A DNA stretch of 64,000 nucleotides, from contig NZ_CP089924.1 of the NCBI RefSeq assembly GCF_021284765.1, forward strand, positions 1,630,001 through 1,694,000, in the 5' to 3' direction. Shown here one piece after another: positions 35,747 to 43,883 of this stretch. The position numbers and the translations under genes are program-made. Numbering within the stretch: position 1 is the stretch's first letter; each line of letters opens with the position of its first letter. Below the pieces are notes generated by a model that was not told where the DNA came from, ran no database searches, and worked only from the letters and a program-made list of their open reading frames with translations. Origin of the DNA: Lysobacter sp. 5GHs7-4. GTDB taxonomy: Bacteria > Pseudomonadota > Gammaproteobacteria > Xanthomonadales > Xanthomonadaceae.

Positions 35747-36421
35747 TCAGTCCTGCTCGAAGCGCGCGATCTCGTCGGCGATGGCCTGGGCGCGGCGCAG
35801 GCTGCGCCCGGTGACGCTGTCCTCCATCGCCCGGGCCAGGCGCGGCCGGCTGGGGTGGCGCGACCAGCGATGGAACCACCAGGTCGCCAGCAGGCCGGCC
35901 ACGCCGATCGCCGAGCCGATGACGAACACCGACGGCGCGTTGCGGTACATGTCGGCGCCGAACAGGCTCATGAACAGCGCCGCCATGAACGGCATCCAGA
36001 ACAGCCACCAGGACAGTCCCACGACCATGCCGGTACGCACATAGAACTTGCGCAGCCGCGCCAGCTGCTTCTGAATGTCCAGCACCGGCGCCGCGTAGTC
36101 CACGCCGGCGATCATGGCTTGCACCATGCCGCCGCAGGCGATCAGGGCGATGCCGTAGACGTGCACGATCAGCCCGAACGCGAGCAGGTGCGGCACGTCG
36201 CCGTGCTCGGTCCACACGTCCACGCCAAACAGCAGCACCGCCACGCCGACCAGCATCTGCAACGCCTGCCCCCAGACCAACGGGCGCAGGCCGGACTTCA
36301 TCTTGCGGCCGCGTTCCTCGCGGAAGCGCAGCAGGTCCAGGCTGTACTGGCGGTCGAGCTTGCGGTCGAGGTCCTGCCAGGCTTGTTTGAGATCGTCGAG
36401 TTCCATCGTCGTTGCGCTCAT
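35747..36421 (-). CDS. Membrane partner of the ECF sigma factor, candidate anti-sigma
   Basis: A 224-residue protein with a cytoplasmic N-terminus of about 45 residues (MELDDLKQAWQDLDRKLD..., a charged coiled-coil-like helix). Four hydrophobic segments follow (about 48-66, 82-104, 128-152, 165-186), and the tail is basic. It starts 42 bases after the sigma factor stop on the same strand. Anti-sigma factors are often encoded there and hold the sigma through a cytoplasmic helix. No ZAS-type zinc motif (HxxxCxxC) is present, so the role is inferred from context. Confidence 0.75.
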   Translation of the reverse strand: MSATTMELDDLKQAWQDLDRKLDRQYSLDLLRFREERGRKMKSGLRPLVWGQALQMLVGVAVLLFGVDVWTEHGDVPHLLAFGLIVHVYGIALIACGGMVQAMIAGVDYAAPVLDIQKQLARLRKFYVRTGMVVGLSWWLFWMPFMAALFMSLFGADMYRNAPSVFVIGSAIGVAGLLATWWFHRWSRHPSRPRLARAMEDSVTGRSLRRAQAIADEIARFEQD

Positions 36422-36463
36422 CGTGATGTGTGCCGCGTGGGGGGAGAGGGGAGCGTGCTGGCG

Positions 36464-36961
36464 TCAGGCCGGCATTTCGCTGCGTATGCGTTGTTTGAGC
36501 CGGCTGATCTTGGTGGCCACGTTGGTTTCGCTGATGCCCAGCACTTCGGCGATCTCGCGATAGCTGCGGTCTTCCAGGTACAGCAGCAACAGCGCGCGAT
36601 TGAGCGGTTCCAGCTGGCCGATGAAACGGTGCAGGTCGCGCACGCGCTGGGCGCTTTCGGGGTCGCCGGCGGCTTCGTCGGCGAGCTCGTGCAGGTCTTC
36701 GTCCAGGGGCACGGCGTTGCGCTGACGCGGGCTTTCGTTACGCACGTAGGAGATCGCCACGTTCAGCGCGATCCGGTACATCCAGGTCGAGAACGGTCGC
36801 GCGGGGTCGTAGCTGGGGTAGGCGCGCCACAGCTGGGTGGCGATCTCCTGGGCCAGGTCGGCGCGATCGTCGGGGTGCCGGCAATAGGTATTGCCGACCT
36901 TGAACACGATCTTGCGATGCGCTTCCAGCAGTTCGCCGAAGCGCTGCCGCGCCTTGTCCAT
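36464..36961 (-). CDS. ECF-type RNA polymerase sigma factor
   Basis: A 165-residue sigma factor with region 2 (about 20-85: DDRADLAQEIATQLWRAYPS, FSTWMYRIALNVAISYVR) and region 4 (about 112-160: LEPLNRALLLLYLEDRSYRE, IAEVLGISETNVATKISRLK). It lacks the sigma-70 regions 1 and 3. The Met at 36961 is preferred; 36994 or 37030 would lengthen the N-terminus. The signal it responds to is unknown. It forms an operon with the membrane protein just downstream. Confidence 0.9.
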   Translation of the reverse strand: MDKARQRFGELLEAHRKIVFKVGNTYCRHPDDRADLAQEIATQLWRAYPSYDPARPFSTWMYRIALNVAISYVRNESPRQRNAVPLDEDLHELADEAAGDPESAQRVRDLHRFIGQLEPLNRALLLLYLEDRSYREIAEVLGISETNVATKISRLKQRIRSEMPA

Positions 36962-37088
36962 GCCGATCGCCCCCTGTGATTCCGCCCGTTCCATCGCCGC
37001 TGCCGCCGGTTCCGCCCTAGTCGAACACATGATTCGCGGGGTGGGGGCGAAATATCACAGCCGGGGTCGAATGGCTCCGAAAGCGGCC

Positions 37089-38099
37089 TCAGCCCGCTGG
37101 AGGATGGGCGGCCGGGCGGTGCCGGGCTTCGGCGCGGCGCCGGTAGAAGGCCAGCAGGGTTTCGCTTTGACCGCCCAGCAACCAGCGCCCCAGCGGTGCG
37201 GCGTACCAGTCGAAGGCGGTGCTGACGCGGTAGTCCAGGGTCATGGACAGCTCGGTGCCGCCAGCGCGCGGGGTCAGGGTGTAGGCGGTGTCCAGCAGGT
37301 CGAAATATTTGCCGCCGATGCGCACATGGTCGTCGAGTGCGCCGGCCGGCACCGAGTCGGCATCGAAGTGGTAGCGCCAGTTGACGTAACGCTGCGGCTG
37401 CCAATCGGTCGACATCTGCTGGAAGTGGATGCCCTTGCCCATGGTCACTTCGCGCACCAGGCCGGTCGGCGTTTCGCGCACGACGCCGGCCAGCGGCTTG
37501 GGCACGCCGATGCGGTAGGTCCAGGCGCTGTCGACTTCGTCCGCGCGGATGGCGTCGACGGTCATCAGCTGACGCCAGACTTCCGCCGGCGGCGCGGCGA
37601 TGAGGATGCGGCGCTCGACGCGTTCGACGCGGCCTTCGGGGTTGGGATTTTCGATCGCGCCCAGGGCCAGCGGCAGCAGCACGAAGCCGTACAGGGTCTG
37701 GCGGGGGCGCTTCAGGTAACGGCAGATGGCGCCCATCAACAGGCCGCCGACGGCGCCGATGGTCGCGAACATCGGTACGGCGATGATCACGCAGATCAGG
37801 CCTTCCTGGCCGATCGCCAGTGTGCCCACGGTGAAAATGATGTTCGCCAGGGCGCCGACGCCAGCGTGATGCCCCCAGCCATGGCGCACATGTCGCTCGG
37901 CTACGTAAACCGCGACCATGCCGACCAGCAGCGGCGCCAGCACCATGAACGAGAACATCATGGCCTCGTAGCGGCCGTCGAGCCGGCCATTGAAAACTGT
38001 GCGCAAGGCCAGTCCGGTTGCCACGCCCGCGACCAATGGCCACAGCCAATGCCAGCGCCGCGAAGGTGTCGCTGGCGTCGACGGAACGCGGCCGTTCAC
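37089..38099 (-). CDS. Membrane protein fused to an SRPBCC lipid-binding-like domain
   Basis: A 336-residue protein with about five hydrophobic segments at the N-terminus (15-165) and a C-terminal SRPBCC/START-like domain (about 175-315: RILIAAPPAEVWRQLMTVDA, TGLVREVTMGKGIHFQQMST, GGTELSMTLDYRVSTAFDWY). It starts with GTG, and that GTG overlaps the desaturase TGA in GTGA, so it is translationally coupled. A hydrophobic-ligand pocket on a membrane anchor beside a desaturase suggests lipid delivery or sensing; that is inference. Confidence 0.78.
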   Translation of the reverse strand: MNGRVPSTPATPSRRWHWLWPLVAGVATGLALRTVFNGRLDGRYEAMMFSFMVLAPLLVGMVAVYVAERHVRHGWGHHAGVGALANIIFTVGTLAIGQEGLICVIIAVPMFATIGAVGGLLMGAICRYLKRPRQTLYGFVLLPLALGAIENPNPEGRVERVERRILIAAPPAEVWRQLMTVDAIRADEVDSAWTYRIGVPKPLAGVVRETPTGLVREVTMGKGIHFQQMSTDWQPQRYVNWRYHFDADSVPAGALDDHVRIGGKYFDLLDTAYTLTPRAGGTELSMTLDYRVSTAFDWYAAPLGRWLLGGQSETLLAFYRRRAEARHRPAAHPPAG

Positions 38100-39079
38100 G
38101 GCAGCACCCGCGCGCGCAGCCCCTGACAGAACGCGCACGGCGCCGGTGCCGGTTCGGGCAGGCGATGCAGCTCCGGCCGCGCCGGCAGATCCTCGGGCAA
38201 GCGCAGCCGGCTCACCCAACCGATGCGTTCCAGCGCGCGCAGCGTCCACCAGCCCGGATCCCATTCGCCCGCATACAGCCCCAACCGCGCCGAGCCCGGA
38301 AACGCGTGGTGGTTGTTGTGCCAGCTCTCGCCCATGGTCAGCAGCGAGGCGAAGCGCACGTTGCGTCCTTGCACCGCGGCGCCGCGCACCTCGTGGTGCA
38401 TGTCGCCCTGGTTGTGGGCGAAATGGCCGATCAACCAGTGGCCGAACACGCCCGCGGTCACGCGCGCGCACACGCCCCAGCACACCCAGCCCCAGCCGCC
38501 GAGCGCGAAGAACAGCAGCGCCCAAGGCAGGTGCTGCAGCATCCAGGTGCGTTGCAGGAAACGGTAGAAGGCGTCGTCGGCGATGCGCGCCTCGATCGCG
38601 ATCGGCGGCGGATTCTGCAATCGCAGTTCGCAATGCAGCTGCCACCAGGCGTCGATCAGGAACGGTTGGCGATGGGCGAGGAAGTCGTGGCAATGCGGCA
38701 GGCGCTGAGCGTAGTCGCGCAGGTCGTGGGCGCGGACCAGGCCCAGCGGGCCGGCCAGGCCGACCTGCACACCGCAGTAGACCAGCAGGTACTCCAGCCA
38801 CTTCGGGCAGTCGTAGCTGTCGTGGATCAGTTTGCGATGCATGCCCAGGGAATGGCCGAGCAGGAGCACGGTAGCGGTGCTGGCGACGAACAGGACCAGG
38901 GCCGACAGGCTGAAGGTCAGCGCGCCGCCTATCGAGGCGCCCAGCGCCATGGCGGTGAACCACAGCGAACGCACCGGCTCCCAGGCCACGCGGCCCCGGC
39001 TGACCGAGCGCACGGCGAGGGCGCTATCGCTGGAAGCGCGCACGCGGTGCGTGCGCAGGCTGTCGGGCAGTACATCCAT
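38096..39079 (-). CDS. Acyl-CoA desaturase-like protein with a degenerate second histidine box
   Basis: A 327-residue membrane protein of the delta-9 desaturase type with about four membrane segments. Box 1 is GHSLGMHRKLIHDS near 75. Box 3 is ESWHNNHHAFP near 254, with HFAHNQGDMHHE also present at about 222. The usual second box RxHHxxxD reads RAHDLRDYAQ, missing one His, though HCHDFLAH follows soon after. Activity is therefore uncertain. The operator at 39141-39161 lies 62 bases upstream. The last codon overlaps the GTG of the next gene. Confidence 0.85.
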   Translation of the reverse strand: MDVLPDSLRTHRVRASSDSALAVRSVSRGRVAWEPVRSLWFTAMALGASIGGALTFSLSALVLFVASTATVLLLGHSLGMHRKLIHDSYDCPKWLEYLLVYCGVQVGLAGPLGLVRAHDLRDYAQRLPHCHDFLAHRQPFLIDAWWQLHCELRLQNPPPIAIEARIADDAFYRFLQRTWMLQHLPWALLFFALGGWGWVCWGVCARVTAGVFGHWLIGHFAHNQGDMHHEVRGAAVQGRNVRFASLLTMGESWHNNHHAFPGSARLGLYAGEWDPGWWTLRALERIGWVSRLRLPEDLPARPELHRLPEPAPAPCAFCQGLRARVLP

Positions 39080-39140
39080 GGGCGACTCCGGCTGAACCTT
39101 CGGCGTTCCGCGCCGTGGCGGGGCGCGGATGTGATTTCAA

Positions 39141-39161
39141 TATTTAACTAATTCGCTAAAT
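39141..39161. promoter_or_regulatory. Operator 2 of the SdpR-like repressor, upstream of the desaturase operon
   Basis: TATTTAACTAA-TTC-GCTAAAT. Only the three central bases differ from operator 1 at 34600-34620 (read on the opposite strand). It lies 62 bases upstream of the desaturase start and outside any gene. Such A+T-rich DNA is rare here, and the match over 21 bases makes common control likely. Confidence 0.75.
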
Positions 39162-39225
39162 GTTTATTTCTTGCCAGGGCCGCTGTCAAGCGCACGCCGA
39201 CGGACGGCATCGCGACCCGAAGGGT

Positions 39226-39798
39226 TCAGTCGAGGAAGTCGTACAGCCGGTAGATCCACGACAGCTCGTAGACGATGCCGGCGATCACGAACGCGCGGTG
39301 GAACCACTCCGCGCGCGTGCGTATCGCGATCAGGCACGCAGCGATGTAGGCGAGGTTCCGCAGTGGATACTCCGGCCCCATGCTGGCGAAATAGGCGCGG
39401 CCCTTGATCGCGGTGTCGATGAGGTCGATCGCGTAGCTCAGCGCCATGATTCCGAAGAACCAGCCGCGGCGCGACTGGAAATAATCCTGCCAGCCGCTGT
39501 AGTCGCCGATGTCGTCGGGAAACAGCAGGGTGCACAGCAGGAACAGCACCACCACGTACACGATCAGGAACGCGTAGGCGGTGAAGCTCCACGGATGGAC
39601 GTGGATCAGGCGGAACTCCCACCACCAGAAATGGGTGAGCAACACGAACATCGACAGCGCCCAGCCCAGGTGCACCCAGTAGATGCGTTCGCGGCCCGGG
39701 TGCTGGACGAAGCGCGCCATGCCCTTGAGCAGGGTGGTGATCGCCAGGCCCAGGACGATGCCGAGTAGGATCCGGACGTGGACGAATTGCGGCTCCAT
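39226..39798 (-). CDS. Uncharacterised integral membrane protein
   Basis: A 190-residue protein with about five or six hydrophobic segments and a high Trp/His/Tyr content (VHLGWALSMFVLLTHFWWWE, WQDYFQSRRGWFFGIMALSY). No signal peptide or known motif is seen. The Met at 39798 is chosen over 39855 because the longer start adds a low-complexity Ala/Pro stretch. It lies upstream of the desaturase operon on the same strand, separated by the operator. Function unknown. Confidence 0.78.
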   Translation of the reverse strand: MEPQFVHVRILLGIVLGLAITTLLKGMARFVQHPGRERIYWVHLGWALSMFVLLTHFWWWEFRLIHVHPWSFTAYAFLIVYVVVLFLLCTLLFPDDIGDYSGWQDYFQSRRGWFFGIMALSYAIDLIDTAIKGRAYFASMGPEYPLRNLAYIAACLIAIRTRAEWFHRAFVIAGIVYELSWIYRLYDFLD

Positions 39799-39921
39799 GC
39801 GCGCTCCCAGATCGGTGGCGCCGGCGGCTGCGGCCGGCGCCGACGGGGGCAGCATAAGCCCGGCGGGAACGGCGCGGCGCGGTTGGAGCGCAGGCTCGGG
39901 CCAATGCTGCGATCATGGCGC

Positions 39922-41304
39922 ATGAGCCAGACCGACGATTTCGCCTCCCTCCCGCTGTCGCCCGCCCTGTTGCAGGGCGTGGCCGCGCTCGGCTACGAGC
40001 GCATGACCCCCATCCAGGCCCAGGGCCTGCCGACCCTGTTGCAGGGCCGCGACCTGATCGCGCAAGCGCCGACCGGCAGCGGCAAGACCGCGGCCTTCGG
40101 GCTGGGCCTGCTGCACAAGCTGGACCCGGCCGACGGCCGCACCCAGGGCTTGGTGCTGTGCCCCACGCGCGAGCTGGCCGACCAGGTCGGGCGCCAGCTG
40201 CGCAAGCTCGCGTTCGCGATTCCCAACCTCAAGGTCTCGGTGCTGTGCGGCGGCATGCCGCTGGGCCCGCAGCTGGCCTCGCTGGAGCACGCCCCGCACG
40301 TGGTGGTCGGCACGCCCGGCCGCCTGCAGGAGCTGGTGCGCAAGCAAGCGCTGCGCCTGGACGCGGTGTCGGTGCTGGTGCTGGACGAGGCCGACCGCAT
40401 GCTCGACATGGGCTTCGAGGAGCCGATCCGCGAGCTGGTCGGCAAGACCCCGCGCAAGCGCCAGACCCTGTTGTTCTCGGCGACGTTCCCGGATGCGATC
40501 CGCACCCTGGCGGCGAAGATGATGCGCGAGCCGGCCGAGGTCACGGTCGAGGGCGCGGCCGACCAGCCCGCGGTCGAACAGCATTTCTACGAGGTCGAGC
40601 CCGACCGCAAGACGCCGCTGCTGGCGGCGCTGCTGCTGGAGTTCCGCCCCGACTCCTGCGTGGTGTTCTGCAACATGCGCCGCGACACCGAGGAAGTCGT
40701 GGGCTCGCTCAATCACTACGGCTTCGCCGCGCTGGCCCTGCACGGCGACATGGAGCAGCGCGACCGCGACGAGGTGCTGGTGCGCTTCGCCAACCGCAGC
40801 TGCAACGTGCTGGTCGCCAGCGACGTCGCCGCGCGCGGTCTGGACGTGCAGGACCTGGCGGCGGTGGTGAACTACGAGCTGCCGACCGATCCGGACGTCT
40901 ACATCCACCGCATCGGCCGCACCGGTCGCGCCGGCCGCGGCGGTGTGGCGCTGAGCTTGTGCAGCCCGCGCGAGATCGCGCGCGCGCAGCCGATCGAGGA
41001 GCGCCAGGGCCGTCCGCTGCGCTGGGAACGCGCCGCGCCGCTGGCCGGCCGCGCCAGCAACGTGCCGACCGCGCCGATGACGACCTTGCGCATCGACGCC
41101 GGCCGCACCGACAAGCTGCGGCCCGGCGACGTGCTGGGCGCGCTCACCGGCGACGCCGGCCTCAAGGCCGACCAGGTCGGCAAGATCGACGTGTTCCCGA
41201 CCCGCAGCTACGTGGCCGTCGCGCGCGCGCAGGCGCCGCAGGCGCTGGCACGGTTGCGTGAAGGCAAGATCAAGGGGCGCAAGTTCCGCGTGCATAAACT
41301 GTAA
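39922..41304 (+). CDS. dbpA: ATP-dependent RNA helicase DbpA
   Basis: A 460-residue DEAD-box helicase that remodels 23S rRNA during 50S assembly. Motifs in order: Q-motif TPIQAQGLP, Walker A APTGSGKTAAF, PTRELADQ, GTPGRLQE, DEADRML, SAT, ASDVAARGLDV and HRIGRTGRAGR. The C-terminal 75 residues (TTLRIDAGRTDKLRPGDVLG and KIDVFPTRSYVAVAR) are the DbpA RRM-like domain that binds hairpin 92 of 23S rRNA, which identifies it as DbpA rather than a generic helicase. Length equals the family. The ATG at 39922 follows a TGGCGC spacer with no strong ribosome-binding site. Confidence 0.95.
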   Translation: MSQTDDFASLPLSPALLQGVAALGYERMTPIQAQGLPTLLQGRDLIAQAPTGSGKTAAFGLGLLHKLDPADGRTQGLVLCPTRELADQVGRQLRKLAFAIPNLKVSVLCGGMPLGPQLASLEHAPHVVVGTPGRLQELVRKQALRLDAVSVLVLDEADRMLDMGFEEPIRELVGKTPRKRQTLLFSATFPDAIRTLAAKMMREPAEVTVEGAADQPAVEQHFYEVEPDRKTPLLAALLLEFRPDSCVVFCNMRRDTEEVVGSLNHYGFAALALHGDMEQRDRDEVLVRFANRSCNVLVASDVAARGLDVQDLAAVVNYELPTDPDVYIHRIGRTGRAGRGGVALSLCSPREIARAQPIEERQGRPLRWERAAPLAGRASNVPTAPMTTLRIDAGRTDKLRPGDVLGALTGDAGLKADQVGKIDVFPTRSYVAVARAQAPQALARLREGKIKGRKFRVHKL

Positions 41305-41401
41305 GCACGCGACGTGGGCTGGCGGGCCGCGCGCGGTTGCGCGAAGCTGCGCCGGTCGCCGCGTCACGGCCGCGACGCCGCCACTGTCCAAGAGAGTGAC
41401 G

Positions 41402-42463
41402 ATGATCAAGCCGCAGAAGCCCGCCAACGAAACGCAGCGCCTGGCCGCCTTGCAGCGCTACGCGATCCTGGACACGCCTCCGGATTCGGCGTTCGACGAC
41501 CTGACCGCGATCGCCGGCGCGATCTGCGCCACGCCCATGAGCACGGTGTCGCTGATCGACGCCGAGCGCCAGTGGTTCAAGGGCCGGCGCGGGCTGGAAG
41601 CGGAGGAAACGCCGCGCGATCTGGCGTTCTGCGCGCATGCGATCCTGGAACCGGAGAAAGTGCTGGTGGTGCCCGACGCGCGCGACGACGCGCGCTTCCA
41701 GGGCAATCCGCTGGTCACCGGCGATCCCAATATCCGTTTCTACGCCGGCGCGCCGCTGGTGACGCCCGACGGGTATCCGGTGGGCACCTTGTGCGTGCTG
41801 GACGATCAGCCGCGCGAGCTGGCGCCGTTCCAGATCAAGGCGCTGGAAGCCCTGTCGCGCCAGGTCACCCACCTGATGGAGCTGCGCCGCGTCAGTCACG
41901 AACTCAGCCACCAGCTCAACGAGCGCCAGTGGTACGAGGAGCAGCTGCAGCATTACCAGCAGGCGCTGGAAGCGCAGAACGCCGACCTCACCGAACAGAC
42001 CCGCACCGATGTCCTGACCGGCCTGGCCAACCGGCGCGCGTTCGCCGTCGCGTTGGAGCAGGCGCTGCAAGCCGGCCGCCCGACCGCGGTGGCGGTGCTG
42101 GACATCGACCACTTCAAGATCGTCAACGACGTCCACGGCCACGCGGTCGGCGACGAGGTGCTGCAGGACGTCGCGCGTGTGCTGCGTTCGGCCAGCGGCG
42201 GCAGCGGTCTGGTCGCGCGTTACGGCGGCGAGGAATTCGTCTGGCTGATCCACGACCGCGGCTTGAACGACGCGGTGCTGCAATGCGAGTACTTGCGCGA
42301 ATCGGTGGAGCACACCACCCAGACCCTGGCGGTCACCACCAGCATCGGCGTGGCCGCCGCGCGCGAGGGCGAAAGCGCCGAGCACTTGTTCGCGCGCGCC
42401 GACCAGGCCCTGTACGCGGCCAAGCGCGGCGGACGCAACCGCGTGGTCGCGTCCGAGGAGTGA
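41402..42463 (+). CDS. GAF-domain diguanylate cyclase
   Basis: A 353-residue cytoplasmic enzyme that makes c-di-GMP from two GTP. A GAF sensor (about 25-160) is followed by a coiled-coil linker (about 160-190, QLNERQWYEEQLQHYQQALE). The GGDEF domain then starts at RTDVLTGLANRRAF, contains VLDIDHFKIVND, and has the catalytic motif YGGEEF, which is active-form GGEEF. No RxxD inhibitory I-site is seen five residues before it, so product inhibition may be absent. The GAF part resembles those of light- or redox-sensing cyclases (ETPRDLAFCAHAILEPEKVL). It lies after dbpA with 97 bases between. Confidence 0.93.
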   Translation: MIKPQKPANETQRLAALQRYAILDTPPDSAFDDLTAIAGAICATPMSTVSLIDAERQWFKGRRGLEAEETPRDLAFCAHAILEPEKVLVVPDARDDARFQGNPLVTGDPNIRFYAGAPLVTPDGYPVGTLCVLDDQPRELAPFQIKALEALSRQVTHLMELRRVSHELSHQLNERQWYEEQLQHYQQALEAQNADLTEQTRTDVLTGLANRRAFAVALEQALQAGRPTAVAVLDIDHFKIVNDVHGHAVGDEVLQDVARVLRSASGGSGLVARYGGEEFVWLIHDRGLNDAVLQCEYLRESVEHTTQTLAVTTSIGVAAAREGESAEHLFARADQALYAAKRGGRNRVVASEE

Positions 42464-42475
42464 GCGGCGCCGCGC

Positions 42476-42504
42476 TTACTTGTTGTTGGCGCTGAAGCTG
42501 CCCG
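42476..42504 (-). pseudogene. Displaced DoxX C-terminus, att-like repeat copy 1
   Basis: On the minus strand this reads GSFSANNK and a stop, versus PGSFSANGK and a stop at the true end of doxX (43332). The shared core is the 20-bp direct repeat at 42485-42504 and 43341-43360. It lies 13 bases after the GGDEF gene. It looks like the original 3' end of doxX, left behind when DNA carrying the orphan gene inserted and supplied a new gene end. Confidence 0.75.
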
Positions 42505-42543
42505 CACTTGGCATAACGATGATCTGCGACGACAAGGGGGCGT

Positions 42544-43242
42544 ATGGACGACAGGTGGGGAGCCATTTACGTGCGCCGCATGGATCAATTGCAGGAGCAG
42601 GTGGCGAGCAGCACGACCGACACTTTGCGTCGACTTAAGCAGTCGGCCTTGGAGGCTACAGAAAGCGCCTCAATGAAAGCGGAAGCGTTGTTCGAGGCTG
42701 TCGGAGGCTACGAGCTCGCACGCCGCGAGCGTATGGATGCGGACAATGCAGGCCATGACGACCAACAGGAATGGTATGAGCGGCAGCTGGCTGAAGCGAA
42801 TAGAGCGATCGCTGCTGCGCCCGATGAGGCGCAGCGACGGTTGGCGAAGACGTTTTATGCAATCCAGAAACAGACCTACCGCTTTTTTCTTAGCAGGCGG
42901 GAAATTGAGCTCCAAGTACAGGGATTGAAGCCTTCGCCGGGGTCTCTGGCCCTGTCGCTCGCGAGTACCTTGTTCGAGCAGATATTCGAGCCCAATGAAA
43001 AGCGTTTCAATGCCGAGGCCGTGCTCAAGCTGCTCGACCACGCAGTGGCGCAGATTCCCCTGCTCGGCAACGCCTACGATGCGGCAAAGGCGGTGGAGGC
43101 TATCAAGAACGCCCGTCGGTACGAAAACGACGCAGCGGAAACCTATGTGTGGTACCTGGAAGACTACATCGAAAGTCTACGAGTCTGGTGCGTCTCGGCC
43201 GATGCGCTGATTGAGGTTTGCAAGCAAAAAACGCAGCCGTAG
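42544..43242 (+). CDS. Orphan low-G+C gene within the putative mini-island
   Basis: A 232-residue cytoplasmic protein with high helix content and no signal or membrane segment. Charged heptad-like stretches (about 10-55 and 70-115; QLAEANRAIAAAPDEAQRRL) and a hydrophobic middle (LSLASTLFEQIFEP, HAVAQIPLLGNAYDAAKAVE) suggest a coiled-coil with a helical hairpin. The C-terminus has two Cys. Base composition is much less G+C-rich than in the flanking genes and codons ending in A/T are frequent. The start may lie at the Met at 42580 instead. I recognise no family. Confidence 0.8.
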   Translation: MDDRWGAIYVRRMDQLQEQVASSTTDTLRRLKQSALEATESASMKAEALFEAVGGYELARRERMDADNAGHDDQQEWYERQLAEANRAIAAAPDEAQRRLAKTFYAIQKQTYRFFLSRREIELQVQGLKPSPGSLALSLASTLFEQIFEPNEKRFNAEAVLKLLDHAVAQIPLLGNAYDAAKAVEAIKNARRYENDAAETYVWYLEDYIESLRVWCVSADALIEVCKQKTQP

Positions 43243-43331
43243 GGCAGGAGCTGCGCTCGTAGCCTCCAGACTATCCCAAGCACCGGACGCAGCCTCGCGA
43301 GCGCGTCCGAACCGCACGCTCAGGTGCGCCT

Positions 43332-43727
43332 TTATTTTCCGTTGGCGCTGAAGCTGCCCGGACCGAGCAGGGCGATGGCCACGCCCGAGACCAGGAACAT
43401 CGCCTGCAGTTCCAACGCCCAGCCGCCCTGGTCGTTGAGGCTGTTGAGCTGGCCCAGATGGACCAGAAAGATCGCGAACAGCATGTTGATCGCGATCAGG
43501 GCGCCGCCGACGCGCGCATGCCAGCCCACGATCAGCAGGATCGGCGCCAACACTTCGCCCAGCAGCACGCCGTAGCCGAGGAAGCCGGGCAGGCCGTGGG
43601 ATTCGACCAGGCGCACGATGCCGCCCATGCCGCCCTTGAGCTTGGCGATGCCGTGCAACAGGATCAGCGCGCCCAGGACGATGCGCATGAACAGACGGGC
43701 GAGATCCTGTTGGGTGTTCGGGTTCAT
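43332..43727 (-). CDS. DoxX-family membrane protein
   Basis: A 131-residue inner-membrane protein with four hydrophobic segments. Family features are RIVLGALILLHGIAKLKGG near 15-33, LGYGVLLGEVLAPILLIVG near 51-69 and INMLFAIFLVHLGQ near 79-92. DoxX/YphA-type proteins occur in thiosulfate metabolism or redox-stress complexes, but many are uncharacterised. The last residues, GSFSANGK, are the site of the 20-bp direct repeat, suggesting that an inserted element replaced the gene's end. Confidence 0.88.
   Translation of the reverse strand: MNPNTQQDLARLFMRIVLGALILLHGIAKLKGGMGGIVRLVESHGLPGFLGYGVLLGEVLAPILLIVGWHARVGGALIAINMLFAIFLVHLGQLNSLNDQGGWALELQAMFLVSGVAIALLGPGSFSANGK
43341..43360. repeat. Att-like direct repeat copy 2, inside the doxX 3' end
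   Basis: GTTGGCGCTGAAGCTGCCCG, identical over 20 bases to 42485-42504. It lies in the last codons of doxX. The pair bounds a segment of about 0.85 kb that holds the orphan gene. Confidence 0.85.
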
Positions 43728-43883
43728 CGGGGTTCCTGGGGCGTGAGCATGGACCTGGCGCAGGATAGTCGGCGCGGGCGTTCGTGTCTGCGGGGGCGCC
43801 GACTTCGGGCCGTCCCGCCGGGTTTGACCGGCTCGCGACGCGACGGCCAGAATCGGCCCCACCTCCCTGGTGGAACCGGTCGC

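Noticed and set aside
37089..38963. A 624-residue open frame extending the membrane-SRPBCC gene upstream
   Set aside because: The extra part is a shadow of the desaturase gene in another frame; the GTG at 38099 with the overlapping desaturase stop gives a sensible product.
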